Assembly: GCA_028712705.1 (NCBI GenBank)
Contig: JAQTPP010000009.1
Coordinates: 1 to 35,668 of the forward strand
DNA: 35,668 nucleotides
Direction: 5' to 3'
From: Candidatus Daviesbacteria bacterium
GTDB lineage: Bacteria > Patescibacteriota > Microgenomatia > Daviesbacterales > UBA10151
Position numbers and translations under genes: made by a program
Notes under the pieces: generated by a model
Seen by the model: only the letters and a program-made list of their open reading frames with translations
What the model was told of the DNA's origin: nothing
Databases searched by the model: none
Shown here: one piece after another, positions 16,538 through 24,809 of the stretch
Numbering within the stretch: the first letter of the stretch is position 1
Layout: every line of letters begins with the position of its first letter

Positions 16538-17592
16538 TTTAAAAGAAATATTTTAAGAGGAGTCAATTTATCAATAGCAGTAAACAGCCAATATACCGGC
16601 CAGTTAAATACCAAATCATAAGTCCCGATATATTCTGTTAATTGTCCTCCATATCCCTGTTTAAACTTATGAAACCCATGCCAGGGATCTTTTGGATTTG
16701 CATTAGGACCCAGGGCTCCCCACATGTCAAACTTTTTAAGACCCATTTTTTTACCTAATTTTATAGCTTCCCAGGCCACTAAATTATTTGCCATTACCTC
16801 CGGGTGGATTTTGGAAGAGCCGCCGTAAGGGTAATAAAGAGTATCTTTAAAATTAAGTAGCATCCAGGCAGTTAAAGGTTGGTTATTATAGGTGGCAATT
16901 AATAATCTGGCCATGCCGGCATTTTCTAGGGTTTGCCAGACTTTACGGTGATAATCTTTGTTATGGCCGTGATAGCCTTGTCTTTGGGTAGTTTCAAAAT
17001 ATAATTTTAAATAAATTTCAAAAGCCTCATCGTCCCTTCTTTCTTCCACTCTTACTCGATGTTTTTGGGCAACCTTGATGTTGTATCTGGTTTTCGGGTG
17101 CATGTTTTTTAAAAGTTCTTCTTCTGATTTTGTTAAATCAACAATAAAATTATATTTAGTAAATAACGGTTTAGGGGATTTGATAAAATTCGTATCAACG
17201 CTGTCATTCTGAGCGATTAGCGAAGAATCTAATTCTGGGTTTATATCCTTCGTTTCACTCAGGATGACAGGATGAATGTTAGCGATGGCATCAGGTTCTA
17301 TTTTTATAAAAGCACAATTTTGTTCTTCGCCAATTTTTTTTAGGGTTTTTGCAAATTCTTGGTCTGGTTGTGGCCCTTTTGGGAGGTAGCCGACATATTG
17401 GTTTGTAAACGGAATCTTATGTAAGGTTAGTTGGAAAGCTTTGGATAATTTGTTTCTATGGTATATGCCGTAGCGCAGAAGCGGAACTTGTAGCGATTTT
17501 CTAAACTCCCCCCATTCCCATGATTGGATGACATGAGTAACTAATTTGTTGTACTGTGATTTTTGTTTGTTGCCGATTGGTCGTAAATCCAT
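16528..17592 (-). CDS. FemAB-like peptidoglycan bridge/peptidyltransferase protein (GNAT fold)
   Basis: SWEWGEFRKSLQVPLLRYGIY...KNMHPKTRYNIKVAQKHRVRVEE...ETTQRQGYHGHNKDYH...KKFDMWGALGPNANPKDPWHGFHKFKQGYGGQLTEYIGTYDLVFN. Start taken at 17592 (MDLRPIG). Confidence 0.88.
   Translation of the reverse strand: MDLRPIGNKQKSQYNKLVTHVIQSWEWGEFRKSLQVPLLRYGIYHRNKLSKAFQLTLHKIPFTNQYVGYLPKGPQPDQEFAKTLKKIGEEQNCAFIKIEPDAIANIHPVILSETKDINPELDSSLIAQNDSVDTNFIKSPKPLFTKYNFIVDLTKSEEELLKNMHPKTRYNIKVAQKHRVRVEERRDDEAFEIYLKLYFETTQRQGYHGHNKDYHRKVWQTLENAGMARLLIATYNNQPLTAWMLLNFKDTLYYPYGGSSKIHPEVMANNLVAWEAIKLGKKMGLKKFDMWGALGPNANPKDPWHGFHKFKQGYGGQLTEYIGTYDLVFNWPVYWLFTAIDKLTPLKIFLLKWI
17204..17269 (-). repeat. GTCATCCTGAG-family palindromic repeat inserted in-frame in the FemAB-like gene
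   Basis: Sense GTCATCCTGAGTGAAACGAAGGATATAAACCCAGAATTAGATTCTTCGCTAATCGCTCAGAATGAC, encoding VILSETKDINPELDSSLIAQND. Confidence 0.75.
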
Positions 17593-17682
17593 GCGACAAG
17601 TATATAAGGACCTGCTTCGCACTTCAATATGAATATTTTATTTCGTGCTCGCAGAACCTTGCCTTTTTGCTATGCGAAAATG

Positions 17683-18339
17683 TCAGAAGATTTGGATTTT
17701 GGCTTTTGTTCTAAGTTCCTGGAATTTTTCTGAAAAGATTTGAGTTAATTTTTGGTTTTTGAGATTATTGTAAGCTTCTTTTTCCTGTCCCGCAGAATCT
17801 GTTGCACTTAATTGATCTTGATTTTGTTCTATAAATTTTGTGACTTCTTCTGCGGAAACTGTCGCATCATTTGCATAAAGTTTTTCAATAGTTAATTGCA
17901 ATTTAATTTGATTTCTGATGCTCATCTTTGTTTGTCCCTGTTGAGCAAGCATGGCATCCAGGGTTTGTGCTCCGCCTAAGCTTGTTTCTATTTCCGAGAT
18001 TTTTTTATCAACATCCGCCTCTGATACTACCGCATGATTTTTTGCAGCTTCATCCAAAATTATTTTCTCATTTATCATTTGAGTTAAGGTTTGAGAGCGG
18101 AAATCCCGATTAAGGCGCATCTGTAGTTCTAGATTATTGATAGGTGAGCCATTTACTGTTGCAGCAACAAACCAATTCTTTTTGAATATTGCTAAAAGCA
18201 GCAACCCTGTGATTATCAGGATAATATAAAATTTCTTTGAGGATCGGAAATTTTTATAGTTAGACAATTTATCTAGCAAATTATTAGCTGTGCTAAATGG
18301 ATAATTCGGTTTTTGTTTAACAAGAGACTGTTTAGCCAT
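17683..18339 (-). CDS. SurA N-terminal-like / peptidyl-prolyl isomerase-associated membrane-anchored protein
   Basis: TM anchor, then VNGSPINNLELQMRLNRDFRSQTLTQMINEKIILDEAAKNHAVVSEADVDKKISEIETSLGG. Start taken at 18339 (MAKQSLVKQ). Confidence 0.7.
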   Translation of the reverse strand: MAKQSLVKQKPNYPFSTANNLLDKLSNYKNFRSSKKFYIILIITGLLLLAIFKKNWFVAATVNGSPINNLELQMRLNRDFRSQTLTQMINEKIILDEAAKNHAVVSEADVDKKISEIETSLGGAQTLDAMLAQQGQTKMSIRNQIKLQLTIEKLYANDATVSAEEVTKFIEQNQDQLSATDSAGQEKEAYNNLKNQKLTQIFSEKFQELRTKAKIQIF

Positions 18340-18396
18340 TGACCGATAATAACAGAAATTATTGTATTTTCGCAAGGGCTAATCTATGATGATTAT

Positions 18397-19068
18397 ATGC
18401 AAAGAGGTTCTGCCACGTTCAGTTTACATGAACGTGGTTCTGTCCAACTTCTAGTGGTTTTTATTGCTGTGACTGCTCTTGCGGCAGGTGGTTATTATTG
18501 CTTAAGCGCTAAAGGCAAAAATCCTTTGCCAGCTATTAATGCAAATATTGCTCCTTTAAAAACTCTTCAGTCTAGTGATTATGCAAACCAAAATTTGGGT
18601 TTTACTTTTACATACCCGAAGAGTTTTTTCGCAAAAGAGGATTCCGAAGATGAATTTAATAAGCGGGGCAATGGTGATTTCAGGAAGAATTTTAAAGGTT
18701 ACGTTGGATATGAACCGGGGAAATTTTTAGGAGCAGCGGTGGTGCTAGATCAAGATAACTCTTTTGATAAAAACCCTTTAACTGTTTGGATTTTTGATAA
18801 CCCGCAAAATTTAAGTATTGATAACTGGTATAAAAACTTTTGGTATTACCCATTTGTCTGGGGAGATTTTACATATTCTGGAAAAGTTGTCTTAGCTCCA
18901 AAAGAAGAAGCCACAATTTCAGGGCAGCCGGCCAAATCCGGAGTTATTGATTATCAACCAGGAAAACCGAAATTTATTTATGTTGCAAAAGATAAAAAGA
19001 TGTATTTGTTCAGGGTGATTGAGGAAACTGGTAATCAGATTCTTTCCACTTTTAAATTCCTGCCGTGA
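18397..19068 (+). CDS. Secreted/membrane-anchored protein with PsbP-like C-terminal region
   Basis: N-terminal TM; NLGFTFTYPKSF...ILSTFKFLP; similar in layout to the protein at 19557-20294. Confidence 0.6.
   Translation: MQRGSATFSLHERGSVQLLVVFIAVTALAAGGYYCLSAKGKNPLPAINANIAPLKTLQSSDYANQNLGFTFTYPKSFFAKEDSEDEFNKRGNGDFRKNFKGYVGYEPGKFLGAAVVLDQDNSFDKNPLTVWIFDNPQNLSIDNWYKNFWYYPFVWGDFTYSGKVVLAPKEEATISGQPAKSGVIDYQPGKPKFIYVAKDKKMYLFRVIEETGNQILSTFKFLP
18406..18442 (+). repeat. Palindrome flanked by 7-bp direct repeat, inside CDS 5' end
   Basis: GGTTCTG-CCACGTTCA-gtttaca-TGAACGTGG(TTCTG): 9-bp inverted arms; GGTTCTG repeated exactly 30 bp apart. Confidence 0.6.
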
Positions 19069-19325
19069 AGATTGTTTATACAAGACACGTAGAAGAAAAG
19101 CTTTTGGCTTTAAGAAAAGAAGGTTGGTTTATAGCCAAGAAGAAAATCAGGGAAATGATCAAAGACCCCAGATGGGCAGGTATCACACGTTACAATCAGG
19201 AAACAATAATCGGTTTGTTGGATGAAAAGCATATTTTGAGGGCAGTTTTGGATAAGAAAAATGATATAATTAAGGTAATAACATTCCATATAGGAAGAAG
19301 AGGAAGATATGAAAGTACATTATGA
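19065..19325 (+). CDS. DUF4258-like protein (RelE/BrnT-like, toxin-like)
   Basis: MKIVYTRHVEEKLLALRKEGWFIAKKKIREMIKDPRW...NDIIKVITFHIGRRGRYES; GTG start overlaps the preceding stop. Confidence 0.65.
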   Translation: MKIVYTRHVEEKLLALRKEGWFIAKKKIREMIKDPRWAGITRYNQETIIGLLDEKHILRAVLDKKNDIIKVITFHIGRRGRYESTL

Positions 19326-19557
19326 TAAAGATGAAGATATTTTAATGATCGTCCTTTCTAGCAAGAGGATAGATGATTCTTATGAGACTCAAGAGGGCAA
19401 TATTGTTAGTGTAGCAAAAGACAGAGAGCCGGTAATGATTGATATTTTCAAGGCCAGTAAATTCCTAAAAGATTTGGGTAAAGTTATTCCTAAGAGTGTC
19501 CAAAAAGAACTTTGGACTGGTCAATCTTCTGTTGCTGTTTCGCACAGGATTAGATAA
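19309..19557 (+). CDS. DUF2283-like protein (antitoxin-like partner)
   Basis: MKVHYDKDEDILMIVLSSKRIDDSYETQEGNIVSVAKDREPVMIDIFKASKFL; overlaps the preceding gene. Confidence 0.7.
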   Translation: MKVHYDKDEDILMIVLSSKRIDDSYETQEGNIVSVAKDREPVMIDIFKASKFLKDLGKVIPKSVQKELWTGQSSVAVSHRIR

Positions 19558-20294
19558 TGCAAAAAGGCTCTGCTCCAATAATCATTCTGGTAGGAATTTT
19601 AATTTTGGCATCAATTGGTGGGACGTACTACTTTTACAAGATTAAGACCCCTGAACAAAAAGCTTGTACAATGGATGCTAAAATTTGTCCTGATGGGACT
19701 AGTGTAGGAAGAACAGGCCCAAACTGTGAATTTGCCCCATGTCCTTCTCCAAAAGTCACTCCTACTCCTGATGTTAGTCCTGCACAGAATGGTGCGGATG
19801 AAACTGCTAATTGGAAAACCTATACAGATAATGAATCAAAATTTAGTTTTAGATATCCTCAAGACTGGAAAATGGTATTAAATTGCTTAGGTTATGAAGG
19901 TTCAATTGTTAGGAAAGATATATGTTTCCAAAGTACAGATCTTGATCCTGTAGATAAGGATTATACAACTAGTGGAGTTGGTCCAAATAAAGGGGTGGTC
20001 CTTACTGTGTCAACTTATTCTGATAGCAGCAGTAAGATTGCTGATATTAATTGTGAAAGACTTAATGCAGAAAATCCTGACTCATGTTTTTATAGGAATC
20101 TTGTAGGCAAAACTTCGCTACATTTAATAAATAAAGAGGAATCTAGTGTTGGATTAGTCATTACCGGAGAGCTTATTTATGTGCCCATTGATACAAATAC
20201 AGTATTAGTTATTGGTTTTTTTAATAATAAAAAAGAGGTTGGAAAAGATAGAAATATTTTTAATCAAGTTCTTGAGACTTTTCAAATTTTATAA
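19557..20294 (+). CDS. Secreted protein, paralogous layout to 18397-19068
   Basis: MQKGSAPIIILVGILIL TM; CPDGTSVGRTGPNCEFAPCPSP; ESKFSFRYPQDWKMV...VLETFQIL. Start overlaps the DUF2283 stop (TAATG). Confidence 0.6.
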   Translation: MQKGSAPIIILVGILILASIGGTYYFYKIKTPEQKACTMDAKICPDGTSVGRTGPNCEFAPCPSPKVTPTPDVSPAQNGADETANWKTYTDNESKFSFRYPQDWKMVLNCLGYEGSIVRKDICFQSTDLDPVDKDYTTSGVGPNKGVVLTVSTYSDSSSKIADINCERLNAENPDSCFYRNLVGKTSLHLINKEESSVGLVITGELIYVPIDTNTVLVIGFFNNKKEVGKDRNIFNQVLETFQIL

Positions 20295-21047
20295 TAGATA
20301 AATATCTATAAATCTCGCACTCCAGCCAGCTGTTTTGGCATCGTCAAAGCCTAGGTCAATGATGTTTCCTTTGATAGCACCACCAGTGTCTCCGGCTATT
20401 GCCCTACCATATCCTGGAATATAAACCTTGGATCGAAGTTTTATCACTTTGGGATCAACTGCGATGACCCCTTTGCCGGCTCGCATACCTATGGCTGTCC
20501 ATTCGTTGCAACCCGGGCATCTAGAATCATAATGAGTAGCATAAACCCGCATCTTTTTCCAATATTCAATTTCCCCATCCGGAGTCTGCAAAGTTTTCCA
20601 GACAATTTTTGTCCCCCGCAGAATTTTTTTATCTTGGGCTAGGGCAGTTTCAACAGAAATAAGTTCTTTGGAATATTCCTCATTCTGATCCACCTCGGGA
20701 GAGAGGGCGTCCGATGGAACAGAGCTCACTCCCGAGGTGCCTTTATTGGCTTTGTAATATGTTATTTTGTAGATCTTGACTTTTTTGCCATCTGCTCCTT
20801 CTTCCAACACCTTTTCTTCCCCTGCTTCGGTTTCCGGATCATCTTGATAAACTGTTTTCTTGGCTAGAACTTCGGTTTCTTCTTGCAGTTTTTCTGCAAA
20901 AGAAGATTCGGTATGGACCGGTTGATTAACCGGTAAACTGTTAATTGAAGATACCGTAGATTGTCCCAAAATAGCAGGGGATTGCCAGAAAGTTTTGGCA
21001 AAAAAAGTTAGAGCAACAATCAAAACGATCCCTAGATATTTTTCCAT
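20289..21047 (-). CDS. 3D-domain (MltA-like double-psi beta-barrel) secreted protein
   Basis: KMRVYATHYDSRCPGCNEWTAIGMRAGKGVIAVDPKVIKLRSKVYIPGYGRAIAGDTGGAIKGNIIDLGFDD; SD GAGGTGG upstream. Confidence 0.85.
   Translation of the reverse strand: MEKYLGIVLIVALTFFAKTFWQSPAILGQSTVSSINSLPVNQPVHTESSFAEKLQEETEVLAKKTVYQDDPETEAGEEKVLEEGADGKKVKIYKITYYKANKGTSGVSSVPSDALSPEVDQNEEYSKELISVETALAQDKKILRGTKIVWKTLQTPDGEIEYWKKMRVYATHYDSRCPGCNEWTAIGMRAGKGVIAVDPKVIKLRSKVYIPGYGRAIAGDTGGAIKGNIIDLGFDDAKTAGWSARFIDIYLL
20691..20739 (-). repeat. Palindromic repeat inside the 3D-domain gene
   Basis: Perfect 11-bp arms CACCTCGGGAG/CTCCCGAGGTG; encodes TSGVSSVPSDALSPEV. Confidence 0.7.
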
Positions 21048-21074
21048 AAAATTCCACCTCGAAGGTGTTTGCGA

Positions 21075-24000
21075 TTAAGCATTAAGCCATTCATCCTCAT
21101 CATTACCAAGAAAATTGTTGTTTGAGGTGGTCAGTTCTTGCGGGATATCTGCCAAAAATCTGGAAACCAGATTATTGCTCCGTGTACCAAAGTACAATCT
21201 TTGCCCGGTATAAGTTAAATAAAGTTTTTCTTTGGCGCGGGTGATGCCGACATACATAAGTCTTCTTTCTTCTTCCAGTTCCCGGACATCCAGCATGGAT
21301 CTGGAGTGAGGGAATAAACCTTCTTCCATGCCAACCATGAAAACAATTGGGAATTCTAATCCTTTGGCGCTGTGGAGAGTCATTAAAGTTACGGCATCAG
21401 CCGGCTGTTTGCTGTTAGTTTTTCGCTTTTGGCCAAGGATATTGCCATTTTCCACCAGAGCCACTTTTTCTAAAAACTCTGTTAAATCAGGAAACTGTTC
21501 CGCAACCGAGCGAAGCTCTTTAACATTTTCCGCGCGTATTTTGCCTTCTTCGCTACTGTCATCAAGATATGCCAAATACCCTGTGCGGGCGAGGATTAAA
21601 TCAAGCAGGTTCAGTGTCGTATATTGATTCATTTGAGATTGTATTTCTGTAAAAATTTCCATAACTTTTGATAATCTGCCTTTACCAATTTTTTCGGCTC
21701 TCTTTAAAGAAATAGAATCTTCAGGATTTTGGAGTAAACGGAGATAGGCGAGAATATCCTTAATTTCCTTTCTGGCATAGAAGCTGACTCCGCCTACTAA
21801 TTTATAAGGTATGCCGACTTTCAGGAATTGTTCCTCCAGAGCCCGGGACTGGGCATTAGTTCTGTAAAGGATGGCAAAATTTGATAGATCAACTCTTCGG
21901 TCGGCAGCCCCACTCTCTTGCTCGCCAACGCAAGCGTCCTGCGTCCCGTTTTGCGGGACTCGGATACGCTCGCCTTCGGCTCGTCTAGGGCTCGCTGCGT
22001 TCGGGGACAGCCTCCCTTTGTTATCAGTAGCAGTTTCTAGGATTTTTGAAATTATAAACAGCGCTTCTTCAACCTCATTTCTCGTTTCAACTACCTCTAT
22101 TTTTTCTCCTCCATCTTTCTTGGTCCAGAGTTTTAAGATGGGGTGAGATTTATTTTTGGAGATGACAGCAAAGGCAGCATCCAAGATATTTTGAGTGGAA
22201 CGGTAGTTTTGTTCCAGATTAAAGATCGCTACATTCGGGTAATCATTTTGGAAATTAACAATATTGCGAAAATCTGCTCCCCTGAATGAATAAATAGAGT
22301 TGTGAACAATTATTCCATTTGCCGAATAATTGTGGAGGATGTTAATATCCAAATCATAGACTTTACCTCCATAATCAGTAGTCTCTACAGAAACAATTGC
22401 ATCAGTTAGAATTTGATTCTTGTCTAAAATGCCAATTTCCATAGTTTTTCTTAAATGGCTAGCTGGTGTGAATAAGAATTTTTTACTGTCTACAATAAAA
22501 GCAGAATGATTAATGGCTAAACCTCCGCCATCTTGAGCAATTTTCTCGGCTAAATTCAAAGCAGTTTCGTAATTCCAAAAACTAGTTTCAATCCGCCATG
22601 TATTTCTATTTCCTGTTCGAGTATAATGGCCTGCTATTTTCAATTGTTTCTCGAGAAGTTTGTTGGAGGTATTAATAGTTATTCTATGTCCGCACCAAGG
22701 ACTTTTCGCAGTCGGTCTTTTATCGCTAAACAAAGTAAAATGAACAAGTTGTCTATCAGGAGCTAATCTACTGGCTATTCCCTTAGGTCGATGATGAGGA
22801 TATTCTTCAAACAAACAATAATCTTCAAATAACTTTTTAGCCCGTTCTGCAGTATCTATAGATTTATAGAATTGATTGATTTGTTGTTGGGTGATAAGCA
22901 TAGATCTGCCTCCTGTAGAAAAAACCATACTGGGAATACCGTATTGGACAACAAACCAATGTTCCCAGAAATTTGCTTCTGATCTAGTTCTACAGACTTT
23001 TAAAATCCACATCTTATCTGCACTTTCTTGATTAGATCTAACCATGAGGCCTATTTCAGCTCGTCCTCCTTTTTGGTGACGGGCATTTTTAGCAATACCT
23101 ATACGATAGCCTTTGTCACGGCGATACATTAGATAAACATAGTAATTAGAGGTGGTAAGACTAAGACGAGCAAATAAAATATGGTTAGGAGTTAGTTTCA
23201 GAGTTTTTCCTGATTTAGTTTTAATAACGAAAAGCTTCCCTCTATAATTGGAAACTTTTACTCTTTGAATTGGTACGCTATGAGTTTTACCCCTACCTGA
23301 AGCAGAGATGATGAGATCATTAGTTTTTAAATCCTTAATGAGTTTTAAGCCGTTAGGAGTTGCTATTTGAGTATCTGGTGGAAGACATTGACTTGCATCT
23401 CCTACCACGCAAATGTTTTTATGGCGGTTACTCAAGTATTTTGAAATCAGATATTGGGCAGGATTAGTATCCTGGTATTCATCAATTAAAATATACTTAA
23501 ATTGAATTTGGTATCTGGTTAAAATTGCTGGTTCGGCTTGGAATAATTTAATCACATATAGCAATAAATCATCAAAATCCAGAGCATGGTTTCTTTCCAG
23601 AATTTTTTGATATTCCAAATAAATTTTCGCTACAATTTCCTGAAAATAACCCCGGGCATATTGAGGGTATTCTAAAGAAGAAATTAATTCATTTTTTGCC
23701 CCTGATATAGTGGATCTAACAGAAAAAGGAGAAGTTTTTTGAAGCGGGATATTTAAATTACCCATAGCTTCTTTGACAGCATCCAAAGCATCACTTTCAT
23801 CGTAGATGGCAAAGCCGGGAGGTAAACCCAAAACTTTGCCGTCCCGGCGCAGTATTTTGGTGCAAAAACTATGAAATGTTCCCATCATTGGTTGGGAAGG
23901 TAAATTGCCAATCAGTTTTCTAATCCTCTCAATCATTTCTCCAGCTGCACGATTAGTGAAAGTCAAGACCAGGATATTTTCCGGAGGAATTTTCTTTTCG

Positions 24001-24140
24001 GAAATTAAATAAGCGACCCGGTAGGTTAAAACTCTGGTCTTGCCTGAACCGGCTCCGGCCAAAATAAGAGTCGGGCCCTCAGTTGCCTTAACAGCTTCCT
24101 GTTGTGCGGGATTTAGATCATTTAAAAGAGAATTGGGCAT
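21075..24140 (-). CDS. UvrD/PcrA-type superfamily 1 helicase with intein
   Basis: LNPAQQEAVKATEGPTLILAGAGSGKTRVLTYRVAYLI; ILIDEYQDTNPAQYLI; NICVVGDASQ-[intein]-SIYSFRGADFRNI; TLMTLHSAKGLEFPIVFMVGMEEGLFPHSRS; EEERRLMYVGITRAKEKLYLTY. Start MPNSLLN at 24140 preferred. Confidence 0.95.
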   Translation of the reverse strand: MPNSLLNDLNPAQQEAVKATEGPTLILAGAGSGKTRVLTYRVAYLISEKKIPPENILVLTFTNRAAGEMIERIRKLIGNLPSQPMMGTFHSFCTKILRRDGKVLGLPPGFAIYDESDALDAVKEAMGNLNIPLQKTSPFSVRSTISGAKNELISSLEYPQYARGYFQEIVAKIYLEYQKILERNHALDFDDLLLYVIKLFQAEPAILTRYQIQFKYILIDEYQDTNPAQYLISKYLSNRHKNICVVGDASQCLPPDTQIATPNGLKLIKDLKTNDLIISASGRGKTHSVPIQRVKVSNYRGKLFVIKTKSGKTLKLTPNHILFARLSLTTSNYYVYLMYRRDKGYRIGIAKNARHQKGGRAEIGLMVRSNQESADKMWILKVCRTRSEANFWEHWFVVQYGIPSMVFSTGGRSMLITQQQINQFYKSIDTAERAKKLFEDYCLFEEYPHHRPKGIASRLAPDRQLVHFTLFSDKRPTAKSPWCGHRITINTSNKLLEKQLKIAGHYTRTGNRNTWRIETSFWNYETALNLAEKIAQDGGGLAINHSAFIVDSKKFLFTPASHLRKTMEIGILDKNQILTDAIVSVETTDYGGKVYDLDINILHNYSANGIIVHNSIYSFRGADFRNIVNFQNDYPNVAIFNLEQNYRSTQNILDAAFAVISKNKSHPILKLWTKKDGGEKIEVVETRNEVEEALFIISKILETATDNKGRLSPNAASPRRAEGERIRVPQNGTQDACVGEQESGAADRRVDLSNFAILYRTNAQSRALEEQFLKVGIPYKLVGGVSFYARKEIKDILAYLRLLQNPEDSISLKRAEKIGKGRLSKVMEIFTEIQSQMNQYTTLNLLDLILARTGYLAYLDDSSEEGKIRAENVKELRSVAEQFPDLTEFLEKVALVENGNILGQKRKTNSKQPADAVTLMTLHSAKGLEFPIVFMVGMEEGLFPHSRSMLDVRELEEERRLMYVGITRAKEKLYLTYTGQRLYFGTRSNNLVSRFLADIPQELTTSNNNFLGNDEDEWLNA
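21903..22012 (-). repeat. GC-rich palindromic element inserted in-frame in the UvrD C-extein
   Basis: GGCAGCCCC...GGGGACAGCC imperfect ends and internal perfect hairpin GTCCCGttttgCGGGAC (21943-21959); encodes about LSPNAASPRRAEGERIRVPQNGTQDACVGEQESGAA. Confidence 0.7.
22299..23387 (-). mobile_element. Intein (363 aa) in UvrD with a GIY-YIG-like nuclease insert
   Basis: Begins CLPPDTQIATPNGLKLIKDLKTNDLIISASG (Cys1) and ends VYDLDINILHNYSANGIIVHN followed by Ser+1; interrupts the conserved GDxxQ/SIYSFRGAD motif. YYVYLMYRRDKGYRIGIAKNAR lies at ~23144-22920. Confidence 0.93.
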
Positions 24141-24203
24141 AGACGGAGTCAAGTATAACACCCCTTTTACTTTTTTAAAAAGCATGTTATTATTTTTACC
24201 CTT

Positions 24204-24461
24204 ATGATTAAACTTTTAGATTTTTGGGCACCTTGGTGTGCTCCTTGTCAAACAATGGCGCCTGTCATTGAAGAATTGGACAAGGAATTTAAAGGCAAGG
24301 TAGAGATAGAGAAAATCAATGTTGATGAAAAATCAGAAGAAGCCTCCAAATATGGCGTGATGAGTATACCCACTTATATTGTGCTAAAAGATGGTAAAGA
24401 GGCGGCAAGAAAAATTGGGGTGACTTCTAAAGCAGAACTTCTTAAGATATTACAACAGTAA
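24204..24461 (+). CDS. Thioredoxin-like protein
   Basis: LLDFWAPWCAPCQTMAPVIEELDKEFKGKVEIEKINVDEKSEEASKYGVMSIPTYIVLKDGKE. Confidence 0.93.
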   Translation: MIKLLDFWAPWCAPCQTMAPVIEELDKEFKGKVEIEKINVDEKSEEASKYGVMSIPTYIVLKDGKEAARKIGVTSKAELLKILQQ

Positions 24462-24509
24462 ATTTTCAATTTTAAATTATAAATTAGAAATTAAAAATTT
24501 TTTGAGGTG

Positions 24510-24809
24510 ATGAGTTTTAAAGAACGTGTAATAAAAATAGTTAAAAAAATTCCCTATGGTAAAGTTACCACCTATGGTACTGTGGCCACTTTGGCTGGGA
24601 TTCCTAGAGGTGGAAGGTTGGTGGGCGGGATTTTGCATTTTAATATTGATGCGGCACCTTGGCATAGAGTAGTCAATAGACACGGGTTTATTTCTACCAA
24701 ATGCTTGGATCACCCAAAAGCATTGCAGAAAGTGCTTTTGGAACAGGAAGGAATTGAGGTGACAGCTGATTTCATGATAAACTTACAAAAGTATGGCTGG
24801 TTTGGATAA
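24510..24809 (+). CDS. Alkyltransferase-like (ATL/MGMT-family) DNA-binding protein
   Basis: IPYGKVTTYGTVATLAGIPRGGRLVGGILH...APWHRVVNRHGFIS: PWHRV replaces the catalytic PCHRV. SD GAGGTG just upstream. Confidence 0.88.
   Translation: MSFKERVIKIVKKIPYGKVTTYGTVATLAGIPRGGRLVGGILHFNIDAAPWHRVVNRHGFISTKCLDHPKALQKVLLEQEGIEVTADFMINLQKYGWFG

Noticed and set aside
16640-16665. KQGYGGQ in the FemAB-like protein as another repeat-encoded peptide
   Set aside because: No palindromic DNA, and the FKxGFGG-type motif is expected in FemAB-like proteins.
24459-24500. AT-rich tract after the thioredoxin gene as a MITE or terminator
   Set aside because: Low-complexity AATTT/AAATT sequence pairs trivially with itself; no defined boundaries.
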